Shown: in pieces, positions 19,149-27,399 of the stretch
Position numbering within the stretch: position 1 is the first letter of the stretch
How the letters are laid out: each line of letters opens with the position of its first letter
NCBI RefSeq assembly: GCF_023935105.1
Contig: NZ_CP096040.1
Span: forward strand, 4,445,001 to 4,509,000
Length of the DNA stretch: 64,000 nt
Origin: Caulobacter segnis
Lineage (GTDB): Bacteria; Pseudomonadota; Alphaproteobacteria; Caulobacterales; Caulobacteraceae
Reading direction: 5' to 3'
Made by a program: the position numbers and the translations under genes
The notes under the pieces: model-generated
What the model was told of the DNA's origin: nothing
What the model saw: only the letters and a program-made list of their open reading frames with translations
The model's database searches: none

Positions 19149-19510
19149 GCGCGCGGCGTCATCAGCTCGATGCGGTTGCCGAACGGGTCGTCGGCATAGA
19201 CTCGGTCCCAGCCCACTAGCGGCTCGTCCTCGACCACCCGCACGCCGGCCGCCTTCAGACGCGCCGCCAGGGCCAGGACGTCGTCGACCACCAGGGCCGG
19301 ATGCGCCTTGCGGGCCGGCCGGAAGTCGGCCTCGACGCCCAGGTGGATCTTCACCGACCCTTCCTCGAACCAGCACCCGCCGCGCGCGGCGAGGTGCGGA
19401 GGCTTCGGCGTCTCGGCTATGCCCAGCAGGTCGCGATAGAAGGCCCGCGCCGCATCCTCACCGCCCGCCGGCATGGCCAGTTGCACGTGCTCGATCGCCA
19501 GGATGGTCAT
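19145..19510 (-). CDS. VOC/glyoxalase-like protein
   Basis: This 121-residue protein has one vicinal-oxygen-chelate domain: IEHVQLAMPAGGEDAARAFYR at the start and VYADDPFGNRIELM at the end. A metal site could be formed by His of EHVQL, His of VKIHLGV and Glu of RIELM. The start at 19510 was taken because it opens on the first domain strand; the frame is open to 19567. The reaction cannot be told from sequence. Confidence 0.82.
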   Translation of the reverse strand: MTILAIEHVQLAMPAGGEDAARAFYRDLLGIAETPKPPHLAARGGCWFEEGSVKIHLGVEADFRPARKAHPALVVDDVLALAARLKAAGVRVVEDEPLVGWDRVYADDPFGNRIELMTPRA

Positions 19511-19565
19511 GGACGCCTCCCGCTCTGTGCTTGGACCTGGCGCCGGATCGGTCCAGGCTGGCGGC

Positions 19566-19916
19566 ATGCTCTATCTCGCCATCAAGGCCGCCGTCTCGGG
19601 GGTCATCGTCGCCGCCGTCGCCGAGATTTCCAAGCGCTATCCGGGCCTGGGCGGGCTGGTCGCGTCGCTGCCGCTGGTCTCGGTGCTGGGCATGATCTGG
19701 CTGTGGCGCGACACCCACGACCCGGTGCGGATGGCCGACCACGCCACCGGCACGTTCTGGTTCGTGCTGCCCTCGCTGCCGATGTTCCTGCTGATCCCGG
19801 CCCTCTTGAAGCGCGGCGCGCCGTTCTGGGCGGCGCTGGTCGCCGGCTGCGTCCTGACCATGGCGCTCTACGCGGCGATGGTCTGGGCCGGGCCGAAGCT
19901 GGGGCTGAAGCTTTAG
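19566..19916 (+). CDS. DUF3147-like small membrane protein
   Basis: This 116-residue protein has four hydrophobic segments and the run VAEISKRYPGLGGLVASLPLVSVLGMIWLW, typical of the DUF3147 inner-membrane proteins. No function is known for the family. The start ATG at 19566 begins the first helix; it is divergent from the VOC gene with 55 bases between. No clear ribosome site. Confidence 0.75.
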   Translation: MLYLAIKAAVSGVIVAAVAEISKRYPGLGGLVASLPLVSVLGMIWLWRDTHDPVRMADHATGTFWFVLPSLPMFLLIPALLKRGAPFWAALVAGCVLTMALYAAMVWAGPKLGLKL

Positions 19917-19991
19917 GGCGGATCGACATTCATCGATGCGGATGGGGCTTCATGCCCGCTCACCGCTCAAAGCGGACTGCAGATTGCCTCA

Positions 19992-20546
19992 TCAGCCCCG
20001 CTCCGCCCGCAGCCGCGCCACCTCGTCCTGCAGCGCCGAGAGGCGCTCGGCGTGCTCGCGGCACAGGACCATCAGTTCGTCGCTGCGCAGGGCGTCCAGC
20101 TTGTCGATCACCCGCATGATCTCCAGCTCGGCCCGCAGGTTGACGGCGTAGTCGTGCTCGGCGGTCATGCGGTCCTTCGCCGCCTGGCGGTTCTGGCTCA
20201 TCATGATCACCGGCGCCTGGATGGCCGCCAGGGTCGAGAGCAGCAGGTTCAGGAAGATGAAGGGATAGGGGTCGAAGGCGTGCTTGAACGGGGTCAGCGC
20301 CAGGTTCAGCCCCATCCACAGCACCAGGGCCAGGGCGAAGCCGCCGATGAAGCCCCATGAGCCGCCGACCGCCGCCACCCGGTCGGCCAGCCGCGTCCAG
20401 AAGGTGGATTCGTCGTCCTCTTCCGGCTCATCCGACGGCGTCTCGGTCAGGATCAGGTCGATGACCCGCTTCTGCACGTCGGTCAGGTCGTCGTACGGGC
20501 TGTTCAGCAGCTCCAGCGACAGGTGATTGAGGCGTTCATGGCTCAT
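19992..20546 (-). CDS. DUF1003 membrane protein
   Basis: This 184-residue protein has an acidic N-terminal region (TETPSDEPEEDDES). It is followed by two membrane helices with the DUF1003 signature (FDPYPFIFLNLLLSTLAAIQAPVIMMSQNRQ). A charged C-terminal coiled coil follows, ending in ALQDEVARLRAERG. The family is functionally uncharacterised. The start at 20546 (MSHERLNHLS) was chosen since the upstream open frame is unlike the family. Confidence 0.85.
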   Translation of the reverse strand: MSHERLNHLSLELLNSPYDDLTDVQKRVIDLILTETPSDEPEEDDESTFWTRLADRVAAVGGSWGFIGGFALALVLWMGLNLALTPFKHAFDPYPFIFLNLLLSTLAAIQAPVIMMSQNRQAAKDRMTAEHDYAVNLRAELEIMRVIDKLDALRSDELMVLCREHAERLSALQDEVARLRAERG

Positions 20547-20693
20547 CGGGGACTCGGCGACGGGAGACTTTCCCCGATCATGTGTCGACGTCGGCGCGGC
20601 ATGACAAGGTCGAGATTGACAGGGTGGCGTCGGGAAGGCGACGCTCGACCATCGGGGGGCCGATACTTCGCAACCTTCAAAAGGAGCAAGCCG

Positions 20694-20891
20694 ATGGCCC
20701 ACAAGTTTCTGATCAAGAAGAACAAGGCCGGCGAGTTCGTCGCCTACTTCACCTACAACGGCGAGAGCATCTTCTGGACCGAAGGCTACGCCTCGAAGGC
20801 CTCGGCCAAGAGCGCCATCGAGTCGATCAAGAAGAACGGCCCAGGCGCGGTGACCGAGGACGATACGGTCGAGCTCACCGAAGGGCCGTAG
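20694..20891 (+). CDS. DUF1508/YegP-like small protein
   Basis: This 65-residue protein has one YegP-type repeat: FLIKKNKAGEFVAYFTYNGE, then IFWTEGYASKASAKSAIESIKKN. Other family members carry one or two such repeats. The role is unknown. An AAGGAG ribosome site lies 8 bases before the ATG at 20694, which fixes the start. Confidence 0.88.
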   Translation: MAHKFLIKKNKAGEFVAYFTYNGESIFWTEGYASKASAKSAIESIKKNGPGAVTEDDTVELTEGP

Positions 20892-20904
20892 GATTCTGTC
20901 GCGG

Positions 20905-20991
20905 AGCGACTGAGGGGGCTGGGCGGCCCCGGCCGAGCCGCCCCCTCCGTCCCTCTGGGCCACCTCCCCCGCATCGCGGGGGAGGATCTAC
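20905..20991. repeat. GC-rich palindromic intergenic repeat
   Basis: The stretch holds GGCGGCCCCGGCCGAGCCGCC and CCTCCCCCGCATCGCGGGGGAGG hairpins between the YegP-like gene and the SDR gene. It matches the style of the copies at 26463 and 54275. Confidence 0.6.
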
Positions 20992-21030
20992 GCAAAGCAG
21001 CCTTGACCCCTCCCCCCATTCGGCCTTCTG

Positions 21031-21048
21031 ATCATTGATAACAATGAT
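21031..21048. promoter_or_regulatory. Operator-like palindrome before the SDR gene
   Basis: ATCATTG-ATAA-CAATGAT is a perfect 7-base inverted repeat 17 bases upstream of the SDR start. Placement and symmetry suggest a repressor site, perhaps TetR type. The regulator is not encoded here. Confidence 0.4.
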
Positions 21049-21064
21049 ACGGGAGGGGAACGCC

Positions 21065-21865
21065 ATGGCCGCCAACGGCCGGAAATCCATCTTCATCACC
21101 GGCGCCGCCAGCGGCATCGGCCTGGCCTGCGCCAAGCGGTTCGCCGCCGCCGGCTGGTTCATCGGCCTGTCCGACATCGATCGGACCGGCCTGACCGCCG
21201 CCCTCCAGGCGATCGGCCCGGACAACGGCTCGGTCCACGTCCTGGACGTCCGTGACCGTGAGGGCTGGGCCAACGCCCTGGGCGACTTCGGGCGCGAGAC
21301 GGGCGGCAAGGCCGACGTCATCCTGAACAACGCCGGCGTCGCCCGCTTCGGGGTGCTGGAGGATCTGTCCGACGCCGACTGCGACATCCAGGTCGACGTC
21401 AACATCAAGGGCGTGATCAACGGCGCCCGCGCCGGCCTGCCGCTGTTGAAGGCCGCCGGTGGGCGGCTGATCAACGTCGCCTCGTGCGCGGGCCTCTATG
21501 GCTCACCCAAGCTGGCGGTCTATTCGGCGACCAAGTTCGCGGTGCGCGGCCTGTCCGAGGCGCTGGACGTCGAATACGCCCAGCATGGAGTCAGCGTCGC
21601 CTGCGTCATGCCGTGGTTCGTCGCGACGCCGATCCTGAACGCGGGGGCCTCGGGCTCCAACGAGCAGATGGCCGACGCCCTGCGCGCCGGAGGCCTCGAG
21701 GTCTATCCGGTCGAGGACGCCGCCCAGGTGGTCTGGGACGCCGCCCACGGCAAGGCGCTGCACTACTTCGTGGGCAAGCGGGCCAAGCAGATGCGCTTCG
21801 CCACCAGCCACATGGCGGGCAGCGTCAGGAAGCGGCTCCGCTCCCAGCCCCTACTGTCGTCTTGA
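21065..21865 (+). CDS. Short-chain dehydrogenase/reductase
   Basis: This 266-residue protein has the classical SDR pattern: cofactor motif TGAASGIG, NNAG, catalytic Ser in INVASCAG and YSATK (Tyr and Lys). The C-terminal end (VGKRAKQMRFATSHMAGSVRKRL) is basic and could touch a membrane. The substrate is unknown. The ATG at 21065 has a GGGAGGGG ribosome site. The 3' end overlaps the convergent hydrolase gene by about 41 bases. Confidence 0.88.
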   Translation: MAANGRKSIFITGAASGIGLACAKRFAAAGWFIGLSDIDRTGLTAALQAIGPDNGSVHVLDVRDREGWANALGDFGRETGGKADVILNNAGVARFGVLEDLSDADCDIQVDVNIKGVINGARAGLPLLKAAGGRLINVASCAGLYGSPKLAVYSATKFAVRGLSEALDVEYAQHGVSVACVMPWFVATPILNAGASGSNEQMADALRAGGLEVYPVEDAAQVVWDAAHGKALHYFVGKRAKQMRFATSHMAGSVRKRLRSQPLLSS

Positions 21866-22997
21866 GGCCTTCCAGCGCCGGCTTGTCGGCCGACGGGACC
21901 AGCGCCTTGACCGGGGTCAGGGCGGAGACCGAAGCCTTGGGCGCGGTGGCGATCGGGGCCGAGGCCGGCTCGCTGACCGGACCGATCGGACCGCCCATGC
22001 CGGCGCCGGCAGAAGCGGGTTCCAGGCGGCCGATGGCGCTGGCGGCGTAGACGACCGGCGGCTTGCCGTCGGCGGTCAGGCTGGCGATCTCGGACGGGGC
22101 GATGTCGTCGACGGTCGGCAGGCGCGTCGGCGCAACCGCGCCATGACGGCCGAAGCGATAGAAGATGTGCATGCCGACCTGGGCGACGCGCAGCAGGCGC
22201 GGGCCCCAGCCGGGCGAGACGTTGATCGTGTGGAAGTGCGTGGCCGAGCCGACCTCGTTGGACATCGCGCCAGCCAGGGTGCGCGAGGCGACCTTGCGGG
22301 CCCGGTTCCAGGCGCCGACGTCGCGGGCGCGGCGCATCGAGCCGTCGCAGGCGAAGCTGAACTGGCAGCCCGTGCGATGGTAGGCGCCTTGGAACACCAC
22401 GCCGCAGATCGACTTCGGGAAGGCCGGGTGGCGCACGCGGTTCATGACCACCTGGGCCACGGCCGCCTGGCCGCTGGGGGTTTCGCCGCGGGCTTCGTAA
22501 TAGACGGCGTCCGCCAGGCACTCGAGCTCGCGCGAGCTCTCCAGGGCGTTACCCAGCTGGAACGGGCCGGTCTGCAACAAAGACGCGCCGCCGACGTTGA
22601 ATGAGGAGCCGAAGCTGGCGCGCAGCATCAGCGGGCCGGTGCGGCCGCTCTGGCCGGGACGCAGGGTGTTCGAGGCGCCGGCGCCTTCCAGGCGGGCGGT
22701 CAGCATGGCCGACTGGCGGTCGCGCTGATCGAGAGCGGCGAACAGATAGGGATCGTGACGCTTGGCCACGGCGAGGGCGCCGGGGTCCATACGCGTAGAA
22801 GCGCTCAGCATGGCCGCGTCGGAGAAGTTCCCCGAAGCGCCTTCCGCCAATCGGGCGACGCGGGCGTGGGTGGAGGCCGACTGGGCAAGGCCACCCATGA
22901 GGTAAACGCCGCCCAGGGCCAGACCCGTGATGGATCCGACCAATACGGCGCCGACCAGCCCGCGCGCATCCGCGCGCGTCTGCGACTTGATATACAA
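21825..22997 (-). CDS. Cell-wall hydrolase, SleB family, membrane anchored
   Basis: This is a protein of about 390 residues with an N-terminal membrane segment (GLVGAVLVGSITGLALGGVYLMGGL). A low-complexity linker is followed by a SleB hydrolase domain (ECLADAVYYEARGETPSGQAAVAQVVMNR, then CQFSFACDG and THFHTINVSPGW). The catalytic Glu is probably in YYEARGE. A Pro/Ala-rich tail follows. It would cut peptidoglycan in the periplasm. The start is uncertain: I chose TTG at 22997 because AGGA lies in front and it puts the anchor near the N-terminus; no good ATG exists closer than 23195. Confidence 0.82.
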   Translation of the reverse strand: MYIKSQTRADARGLVGAVLVGSITGLALGGVYLMGGLAQSASTHARVARLAEGASGNFSDAAMLSASTRMDPGALAVAKRHDPYLFAALDQRDRQSAMLTARLEGAGASNTLRPGQSGRTGPLMLRASFGSSFNVGGASLLQTGPFQLGNALESSRELECLADAVYYEARGETPSGQAAVAQVVMNRVRHPAFPKSICGVVFQGAYHRTGCQFSFACDGSMRRARDVGAWNRARKVASRTLAGAMSNEVGSATHFHTINVSPGWGPRLLRVAQVGMHIFYRFGRHGAVAPTRLPTVDDIAPSEIASLTADGKPPVVYAASAIGRLEPASAGAGMGGPIGPVSEPASAPIATAPKASVSALTPVKALVPSADKPALEGLKTTVGAGSGAAS

Positions 22998-23428
22998 AAC
23001 TCGTGTCCTGCGCGGCGAGGGCGCTCCGGCCCCCCGACAAAAACCGCCTCGAAATCCCCGGTAAAAGCACTGGCGGGGAGCCCTTCGAAGCGGAGGATTG
23101 GCCGTATCACGACGTGGCCAGGATCCTGCTATTGCCGGCTTATGACGTATCGATGACCGGCGCGCAAGCACTTGCCGCAGCGCAGCATGGCCCATTCTCG
23201 GTCAAGTTTCGGGTTCAAATCCTTAACGCCTTGAATCCTCGCGAAAAGCTCGACAAGAGCGAGCGACGTTTTTTTGTGGATCAAAAACCCTTGCCCTGGC
23301 TTTGCTCGGCCTGAACCTGGGTGACTTCGGCGCCGCCGCATCGTTACTCGACGACGACATGAACCTTAACGAACATGCTTAATCATGACCTAAGGGCAAG
23401 CCGTGGACGGACCGGCGGGAACATGGCC
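22998..23428. other. Gap of about 430 bases with a DnaA-type box and a hairpin plus T run
   Basis: No credible gene. Bases 23275-23283 read TGTGGATCA, the complement of TGATCCACA, a DnaA box form known from Caulobacter. Just before it, GCTC-GACAA-GAGC (23248-23260) is followed by seven T (23269-23275), a weak terminator-like signal on the plus strand. The 5' part should contain the promoter of the hydrolase gene. Confidence 0.35.
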
Positions 23429-24397
23429 CTAGCGACCCCGGATCAGCCGCCAGCCGTCGACGAAAAGCTTGGTCACGTTGATGGCGATGGCGACCACCAG
23501 AATCACCTGGAAGGTCAGGTCCGTGACCCGCTGCAGATCGGCGAAACCCTCGGTCGCGGCCGCGCCGGTCACAAAGGTCACGATCGGCTGGGCATGCCAC
23601 AGGACGGCGCTGACCAGCAGACCGCCCGCCGCGCAGCACAGCTCCAGGCTGGCGCGGGCTCGCACCCAGCCCGGCCGGACGACCAGGACCAGAGCCGAGA
23701 CCCCCTGCAGGACCGCCAGGGCCAGAATCGGCCCATGCAGTGCGACGAGCACCGGGCTCAGGGCGACGCCGACACCGTCGGGCGCGCGCACCAGCTTCTC
23801 CATCGGAAACGGCAGGCCGCCGGTCCACCAGGCGATGAACAGGGCGATGGCCGCCAGCTCGAACAGGCCGTCGAAGCGGCTCTTGGCGAACCACGCCTTG
23901 CCTTCCGGAACGCGCGGCAGCTCGCTGGCCTTCCAGTTGGCCAGGCCGCCGACCTTGATCCAGCCGCGCTCGATCGCCGCCCCGACCAGGGTGGCCGCGC
24001 CGATCAGGCTGAGCGCCGTCGGGACGAAGTCGCCGAAGATCCCGTTGAACGCGTGGGCGTCGGTGTGACCGGTGGCCAGCAGCACCCCGGCTGGGACCAC
24101 GGCGGCGAAGGCGGCGATGACCAGCATCACCTTCACCGCGACCAGCCAGAACGGATAGAGCTCCGGCCCGATCAGCGCGCGGTGCGGCCCGTAGCGGCCA
24201 GCCACGGCGATAGGGTGGCCGATCTCGCGCAGCAGGTCCTCGGTCTCGCGCCTGTCGAGCGGACGGCCCAGGCGCGCTTCGGCCTCCTCGATCCGGTTCA
24301 TGACCATGTCGCGCAGTTCGGCGACGATGTCTTGGCGCTGGGCCTTGGGCAAAAGGGCGGCCACGGCCGCCAGATAACGATCGACCAGATCGCTCAT
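23429..24397 (-). CDS. Membrane protein with HAAS-like N-terminal domain, PadR partner
   Basis: This is a 322-residue protein. Residues 1-70 form a helical domain (DLVDRYLAAVAALLPKAQRQDIVAELRDMV) like those found in proteins encoded beside PadR regulators, followed by six to seven membrane helices. Molecular function is unknown. It has an AAGGAA ribosome site and follows padR by 34 bases, so the two form an operon probably repressed by PadR itself. Confidence 0.8.
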   Translation of the reverse strand: MSDLVDRYLAAVAALLPKAQRQDIVAELRDMVMNRIEEAEARLGRPLDRRETEDLLREIGHPIAVAGRYGPHRALIGPELYPFWLVAVKVMLVIAAFAAVVPAGVLLATGHTDAHAFNGIFGDFVPTALSLIGAATLVGAAIERGWIKVGGLANWKASELPRVPEGKAWFAKSRFDGLFELAAIALFIAWWTGGLPFPMEKLVRAPDGVGVALSPVLVALHGPILALAVLQGVSALVLVVRPGWVRARASLELCCAAGGLLVSAVLWHAQPIVTFVTGAAATEGFADLQRVTDLTFQVILVVAIAINVTKLFVDGWRLIRGR

Positions 24398-24431
24398 GGC
24401 TGGGTTCCTTGGACGGGAGAGGCCGGGCCGG

Positions 24432-24761
24432 TCAAAGCAGCGGCTCGAGGGCGGCGTTGATCGCGCGCCATTCGTCGGCGAGGCGGGCCAGCACGGCCCT
24501 GCCCTCCTCCGACAGCTGGTAGAAACGCTTCTTGCGCTTGTCTTCCTCGCGCCACTCGCTGGCCAGCAGCCCCTGGGCCTCCAGCCGTCGCAGCATGGGA
24601 TACAGCGCGCCTTCGTCGATCTCGACCCCGACCGCCGCGAGGGCCTGGCGCAGGCTGTAGCCGTAGCGCTCCTCCCGCAGCTGGGCGAGGACGGCCAGGA
24701 TCAGCGTCCCGCGCCGCAGCTCCTGGCGGAGCGATTCAAAGATGTCCGTGTCGGTCGGCAT
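24432..24761 (-). CDS. PadR family transcriptional regulator
   Basis: This 109-residue protein has a winged-helix domain (RRGTLILAVLAQLREERYGYSL) and the PadR signature GALYPMLRRLEAQGLLASEW, then KKRFYQLSEEG. It is of the short PadR-s2 type. The start at 24761 is an ATG at the beginning of the first helix. A strong palindrome (24775-24811) sits directly upstream, likely its own operator, which would also cover the divergent VOC promoter. Confidence 0.93.
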   Translation of the reverse strand: MPTDTDIFESLRQELRRGTLILAVLAQLREERYGYSLRQALAAVGVEIDEGALYPMLRRLEAQGLLASEWREEDKRKKRFYQLSEEGRAVLARLADEWRAINAALEPLL

Positions 24762-24774
24762 GGGGTGTGTGACG

Positions 24775-24811
24775 CATAGTGTGTGGCGCATGGTGTGTGA
24801 TACACACTATG
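24775..24811. promoter_or_regulatory. Nested palindromic operator in the padR/VOC divergent promoter
   Basis: CATAGTGTGT (24775-24784) and ACACACTATG (24802-24811) are perfect inverted arms. Inside the right half GTGTGT-GAT-ACACAC (24793-24807) is a second perfect inverted repeat. PadR sites are usually palindromes rich in ATGT/ACAT or GTGT/ACAC. Located 14 bases before the padR ATG, it is well placed for autorepression. Confidence 0.7.
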
Positions 24812-24897
24812 TGACATACAGTACTGATGGAAGTCAAGCCGACGGAACGCCGTTCGCCTTCAGGGTTTCTCTCCGGCGAACAGGACGGAGGCTTCGC

Positions 24898-25275
24898 ATG
24901 CTCGGCGATCAAGACGCCCAGGCGACGGTGGCGGTGAAGGACCTGGCGGTCGCCCGCCCCTTCTACGAGGAGACCCTGGGCCTGAAGCCCCTGCCCTCGG
25001 ACCAGCCTGGCGTTCAGGCCTTCCAGGCGGGCAAGTCGCTGGTGCTGGTCTACGAGTCCGAGTTCGCCGGGACCAACAAGGCCACCGTCCTGACCTGGGC
25101 CCTGGGCGAAACCTTCGACGCGGCGGTGGAGATGCTGCGCGGCCGAGGCGTCGTGTTCGAGAAGTACGACCTGCCCGCCATGAGCCACGACGGCGACGTC
25201 CACGTGGCGGGCCGGATGCGGGTGGTGTGGTTCAAGGACCCGGACGGCAACGTGCTGAGCCTGGGGAACTACTGA
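24898..25275 (+). CDS. VOC/glyoxalase-like protein
   Basis: This 125-residue protein has one VOC domain: ATVAVKDLAVARPFYEETLGL, then VVWFKDPDGNVLSLGNY. The N-terminal metal His is replaced (ATVAV), so it may be a binding protein rather than a metalloenzyme. The ATG at 24898 has a GGAGG ribosome site. It is divergent from padR and may share its operator. Confidence 0.85.
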   Translation: MLGDQDAQATVAVKDLAVARPFYEETLGLKPLPSDQPGVQAFQAGKSLVLVYESEFAGTNKATVLTWALGETFDAAVEMLRGRGVVFEKYDLPAMSHDGDVHVAGRMRVVWFKDPDGNVLSLGNY

Positions 25276-25462
25276 CTACGCGACGTCCGTTCGGGCTTCG
25301 GCCGGGAGACTGATCTTATCAACGCCAACGCTAGCCGCTTGGTCATGCCTTCGATCCCGAAAACCTCTCGCGCAGGAGACCCGACCCATGATCGGCGCCT
25401 ATGCGGAGATCCTTTCCGACTTGGACATGCAGCCTGAAAGACCCCCATCGGGAGGTAGAAGC

Positions 25463-25879
25463 ATGACGGTCGGCATCGAACTTGGAAGCATCATCGATGA
25501 AATCGGCACGGGCGATTTCTTCCACGCGTTCTTTTCGACGATCTCGGGCAATCTCGAGCCGAAGGGGTGGGGATCACGCTTTCCGGTGCTGATGAACAAG
25601 CTTTACCAGGGCGAGGTGACCCAGTCGGACGCGGCCGCGGCCCTGGCCGAACTGGATCAGGCCAGCGCCGAACTGGCCAAGCTGCCGGCCCGAAAGGTGA
25701 TCTGGGATGTCGAGGATCGGTCCAAGACGCCGCCGTGGGGCGACAGGATCGCCACGACCATCACCGACCTGTCCAACTATTTCGTCACCTCGACCGGGCG
25801 CGACCTGATCGAGCTGCTGCGTGAGGTGCTGGTGGAGCTGAGGGATGCGGGCGGCGTCGCCAAGGTGGTGAACTATTGA
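25463..25879 (+). CDS. Imm70-like immunity protein (orphan)
   Basis: This 138-residue protein matches from memory the Imm70 family, with MTVGIELGSIIDEIGTGDFF at the start and the conserved runs HAFFSTISGNLEP, VIWDVEDRSKTPPWGD and ITDLSNYFVTS. Imm70 proteins protect against secreted polymorphic toxins. No toxin gene lies beside it. The ATG at 25463 has a GGGAGG ribosome site; the open frame to 25388 is not family-like. Confidence 0.75.
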   Translation: MTVGIELGSIIDEIGTGDFFHAFFSTISGNLEPKGWGSRFPVLMNKLYQGEVTQSDAAAALAELDQASAELAKLPARKVIWDVEDRSKTPPWGDRIATTITDLSNYFVTSTGRDLIELLREVLVELRDAGGVAKVVNY

Positions 25880-25940
25880 GCCAAGGGCGCGTCGGCCGGC
25901 GAGCAACGACGCTAGTCTAGAAACACAGATACGACGCCTC

Positions 25941-26453
25941 ATGCCGCTGACGAGTGTTGAGCGGCGACGATACCTCTTTATCCCTACGCGCTCGGATTGG
26001 ACCGTTTTCCTGGATAATGGTCACCAGGGAACCGATGCGTTTTCACCGCTGTCCTACATGGCGGAAAAGCTGTCTTGTGAAGCCGTGCGCGCGACCTGCG
26101 CCCCGGGAACGAGGGAAAGCTCGGATCTGGCGGTGATCTGGGAGTTGTACGGGCCGGAAGTCATCGACTTCTCGAACACCGTCCGTGCTGTCTTCGTCGC
26201 CGATGATGGAAACGGATTGGTCTTCTCGGAAAGTGGCGAGGTTCAGCCCTACGAAGATATGGGGAAATATTCCAGCCGACTGAAAAGGGATCGCTTCACA
26301 CCCCAGATACTTGACCACTATCTACGCGCCGTGGGGATCGAGGCCTTCGACGAGACCTTTTACCAACCCGAGGGGCAAGCGGCCATTCTCGTGGAGAAGC
26401 TTGGCCCCATCGCCCCCGCTTCGCGAGAATTCCAGCTCGCGGACTTGCGGTGA
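25941..26453 (+). CDS. Unknown protein beside the Imm70-like gene
   Basis: This 170-residue soluble protein has no signal peptide or membrane helix. Notable runs are WTVFLDNGHQGTDAFSPLSY, ELYGPEVIDFSNTVRAVFVADDGN and RDRFTPQILDHYLRAVGIEAFDE. I do not recognise a named family. Codon and base use is somewhat AT-richer than the neighbours. It follows the immunity gene by 61 bases and could be a second immunity or accessory gene. No ribosome site is clear; ATG at 25941 is the first in frame. Confidence 0.7.
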   Translation: MPLTSVERRRYLFIPTRSDWTVFLDNGHQGTDAFSPLSYMAEKLSCEAVRATCAPGTRESSDLAVIWELYGPEVIDFSNTVRAVFVADDGNGLVFSESGEVQPYEDMGKYSSRLKRDRFTPQILDHYLRAVGIEAFDETFYQPEGQAAILVEKLGPIAPASREFQLADLR

Positions 26454-26462
26454 GCCTGGCGA

Positions 26463-26545
26463 GGGCCGTCAGCCCAGAGCGGCTGAAGGGGCTAGGGCGG
26501 CCCATGCCCAGTTGACCCCTCCGCCCCCCCAGGGGAGGAGAGTCC
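26463..26545. repeat. GC-rich palindromic intergenic repeat
   Basis: It contains GAAGGGGCTAGGGCGGCCCATGC and CCCCTCCGCCCCCCCAGGGGAGG, close to the sequence at 54275-54350 and in the style of 20905-20991. It sits at the convergent ends of the unknown gene and the SDR gene. Confidence 0.6.
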
Positions 26546-26549
26546 GGCC

Positions 26550-27293
26550 CTACACGATCCCGCCATTCACCCGGATCACCTGACCGTTGACCCAAGCGCC
26601 GTCCGGGCCGGCCAGGAAGGCGATGGCGCTGGCGATGTCCTCGGGCGTTCCCAGGCGCTCCAGCGGAGCGGCCTTGGCGAGGCGCTCGACCACCTCGGCG
26701 GGCTTGCCGTCCAGGAACAGCTTGGTGGCCGTGGGTCCGGGGGCGATCGAATTCACGGTGATCGCGCGGCCGCGCAGCTCCTTGGTCAGGATGGCGCTCA
26801 GCGTCTCGACCGCCGCCTTGCTGGCCGCATAGACGCCGTAGGTCGCCGGCAGCAGCCCGACCACGCTGGACGAGACATTGATGATCCGGCCGCCGTCGCG
26901 CAGACGGCGCGAGGCCTCGCGCAGGGTGTTGAACACACCCTTCAGGTTCACCGCGATCGTCTGATCGAAGAGGGCGTCGTCGGTGTCGGCCAGGGGCGCC
27001 AGCTTCATGATCCCGGCATTGTTGACCAGCACATCGACGCCGCCGAACGCCGCCTCGGCGTGGTCGAACAGGCGGGCGACGGCGGCCGGGTCGGCGACGT
27101 CGGCCTGGGCGGTGATGGCCTTGCCGCCGGCGGCCGCGATCTCGCGGGCCACCGCCTCGGCCGCCGCCGCGCCGCCGGCGTAGTTGACGATGACGGTGAA
27201 GCCGTCGCGGGCCAGGCGCCGGGCCGTCTCCGCGCCGATGCCGCCCGAGGCGCCGGTCACCAGCGCCACCTTGTCGTTCAGGGATTGCGTCAT
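26550..27293 (-). CDS. Short-chain dehydrogenase/reductase (FabG-like)
   Basis: This 247-residue protein has TGASGGIG, NNAG, the catalytic Ser in INVSSSVVGLL, and YAASK, and ends with VNGQVIRVNGGIV as classical SDRs do. It probably uses NADP, with unknown substrate. The start at 27293 has a GGAGA ribosome site. The LysR gene is divergent with a palindrome between them, so this SDR is the likely target of that regulator. Confidence 0.9.
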   Translation of the reverse strand: MTQSLNDKVALVTGASGGIGAETARRLARDGFTVIVNYAGGAAAAEAVAREIAAAGGKAITAQADVADPAAVARLFDHAEAAFGGVDVLVNNAGIMKLAPLADTDDALFDQTIAVNLKGVFNTLREASRRLRDGGRIINVSSSVVGLLPATYGVYAASKAAVETLSAILTKELRGRAITVNSIAPGPTATKLFLDGKPAEVVERLAKAAPLERLGTPEDIASAIAFLAGPDGAWVNGQVIRVNGGIV

Positions 27294-27366
27294 GTTGAGG
27301 TCTCCTTCGATGAAGAGACCTTGCGCCTTCGCCGCGCTTGAATAATTCAACCATTCACGACATCAC

Positions 27367-27384
27367 TATTCGCATTGGCGAATA
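27367..27384. promoter_or_regulatory. LysR-type operator palindrome
   Basis: TATTCGC-ATTG-GCGAATA is a perfect inverted repeat, 16 bases before the lysR start and 74 bases before the SDR start. Position and symmetry fit a site for the adjacent LysR regulator. Confidence 0.6.
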
Positions 27385-27399
27385 ATAGAGGCGCGACGC

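Noticed and set aside
18111..19376. N-terminal extension of the DJ-1 gene on the minus strand
   Set aside because: Antisense to the GlxA-type regulator and of low-complexity composition; the DJ-1 fold starts at 18110.
23003..23314. Plus-strand frame of about 100 codons in the gap upstream of the hydrolase
   Set aside because: No ribosome site, no family-like pattern, and it overlaps the likely promoter and DnaA-type box.
23363..23383. Possible CtrA box TTAA-N9-TTAA near 23363
   Set aside because: Spacing is 9 instead of 7 bases, so it does not match the consensus.
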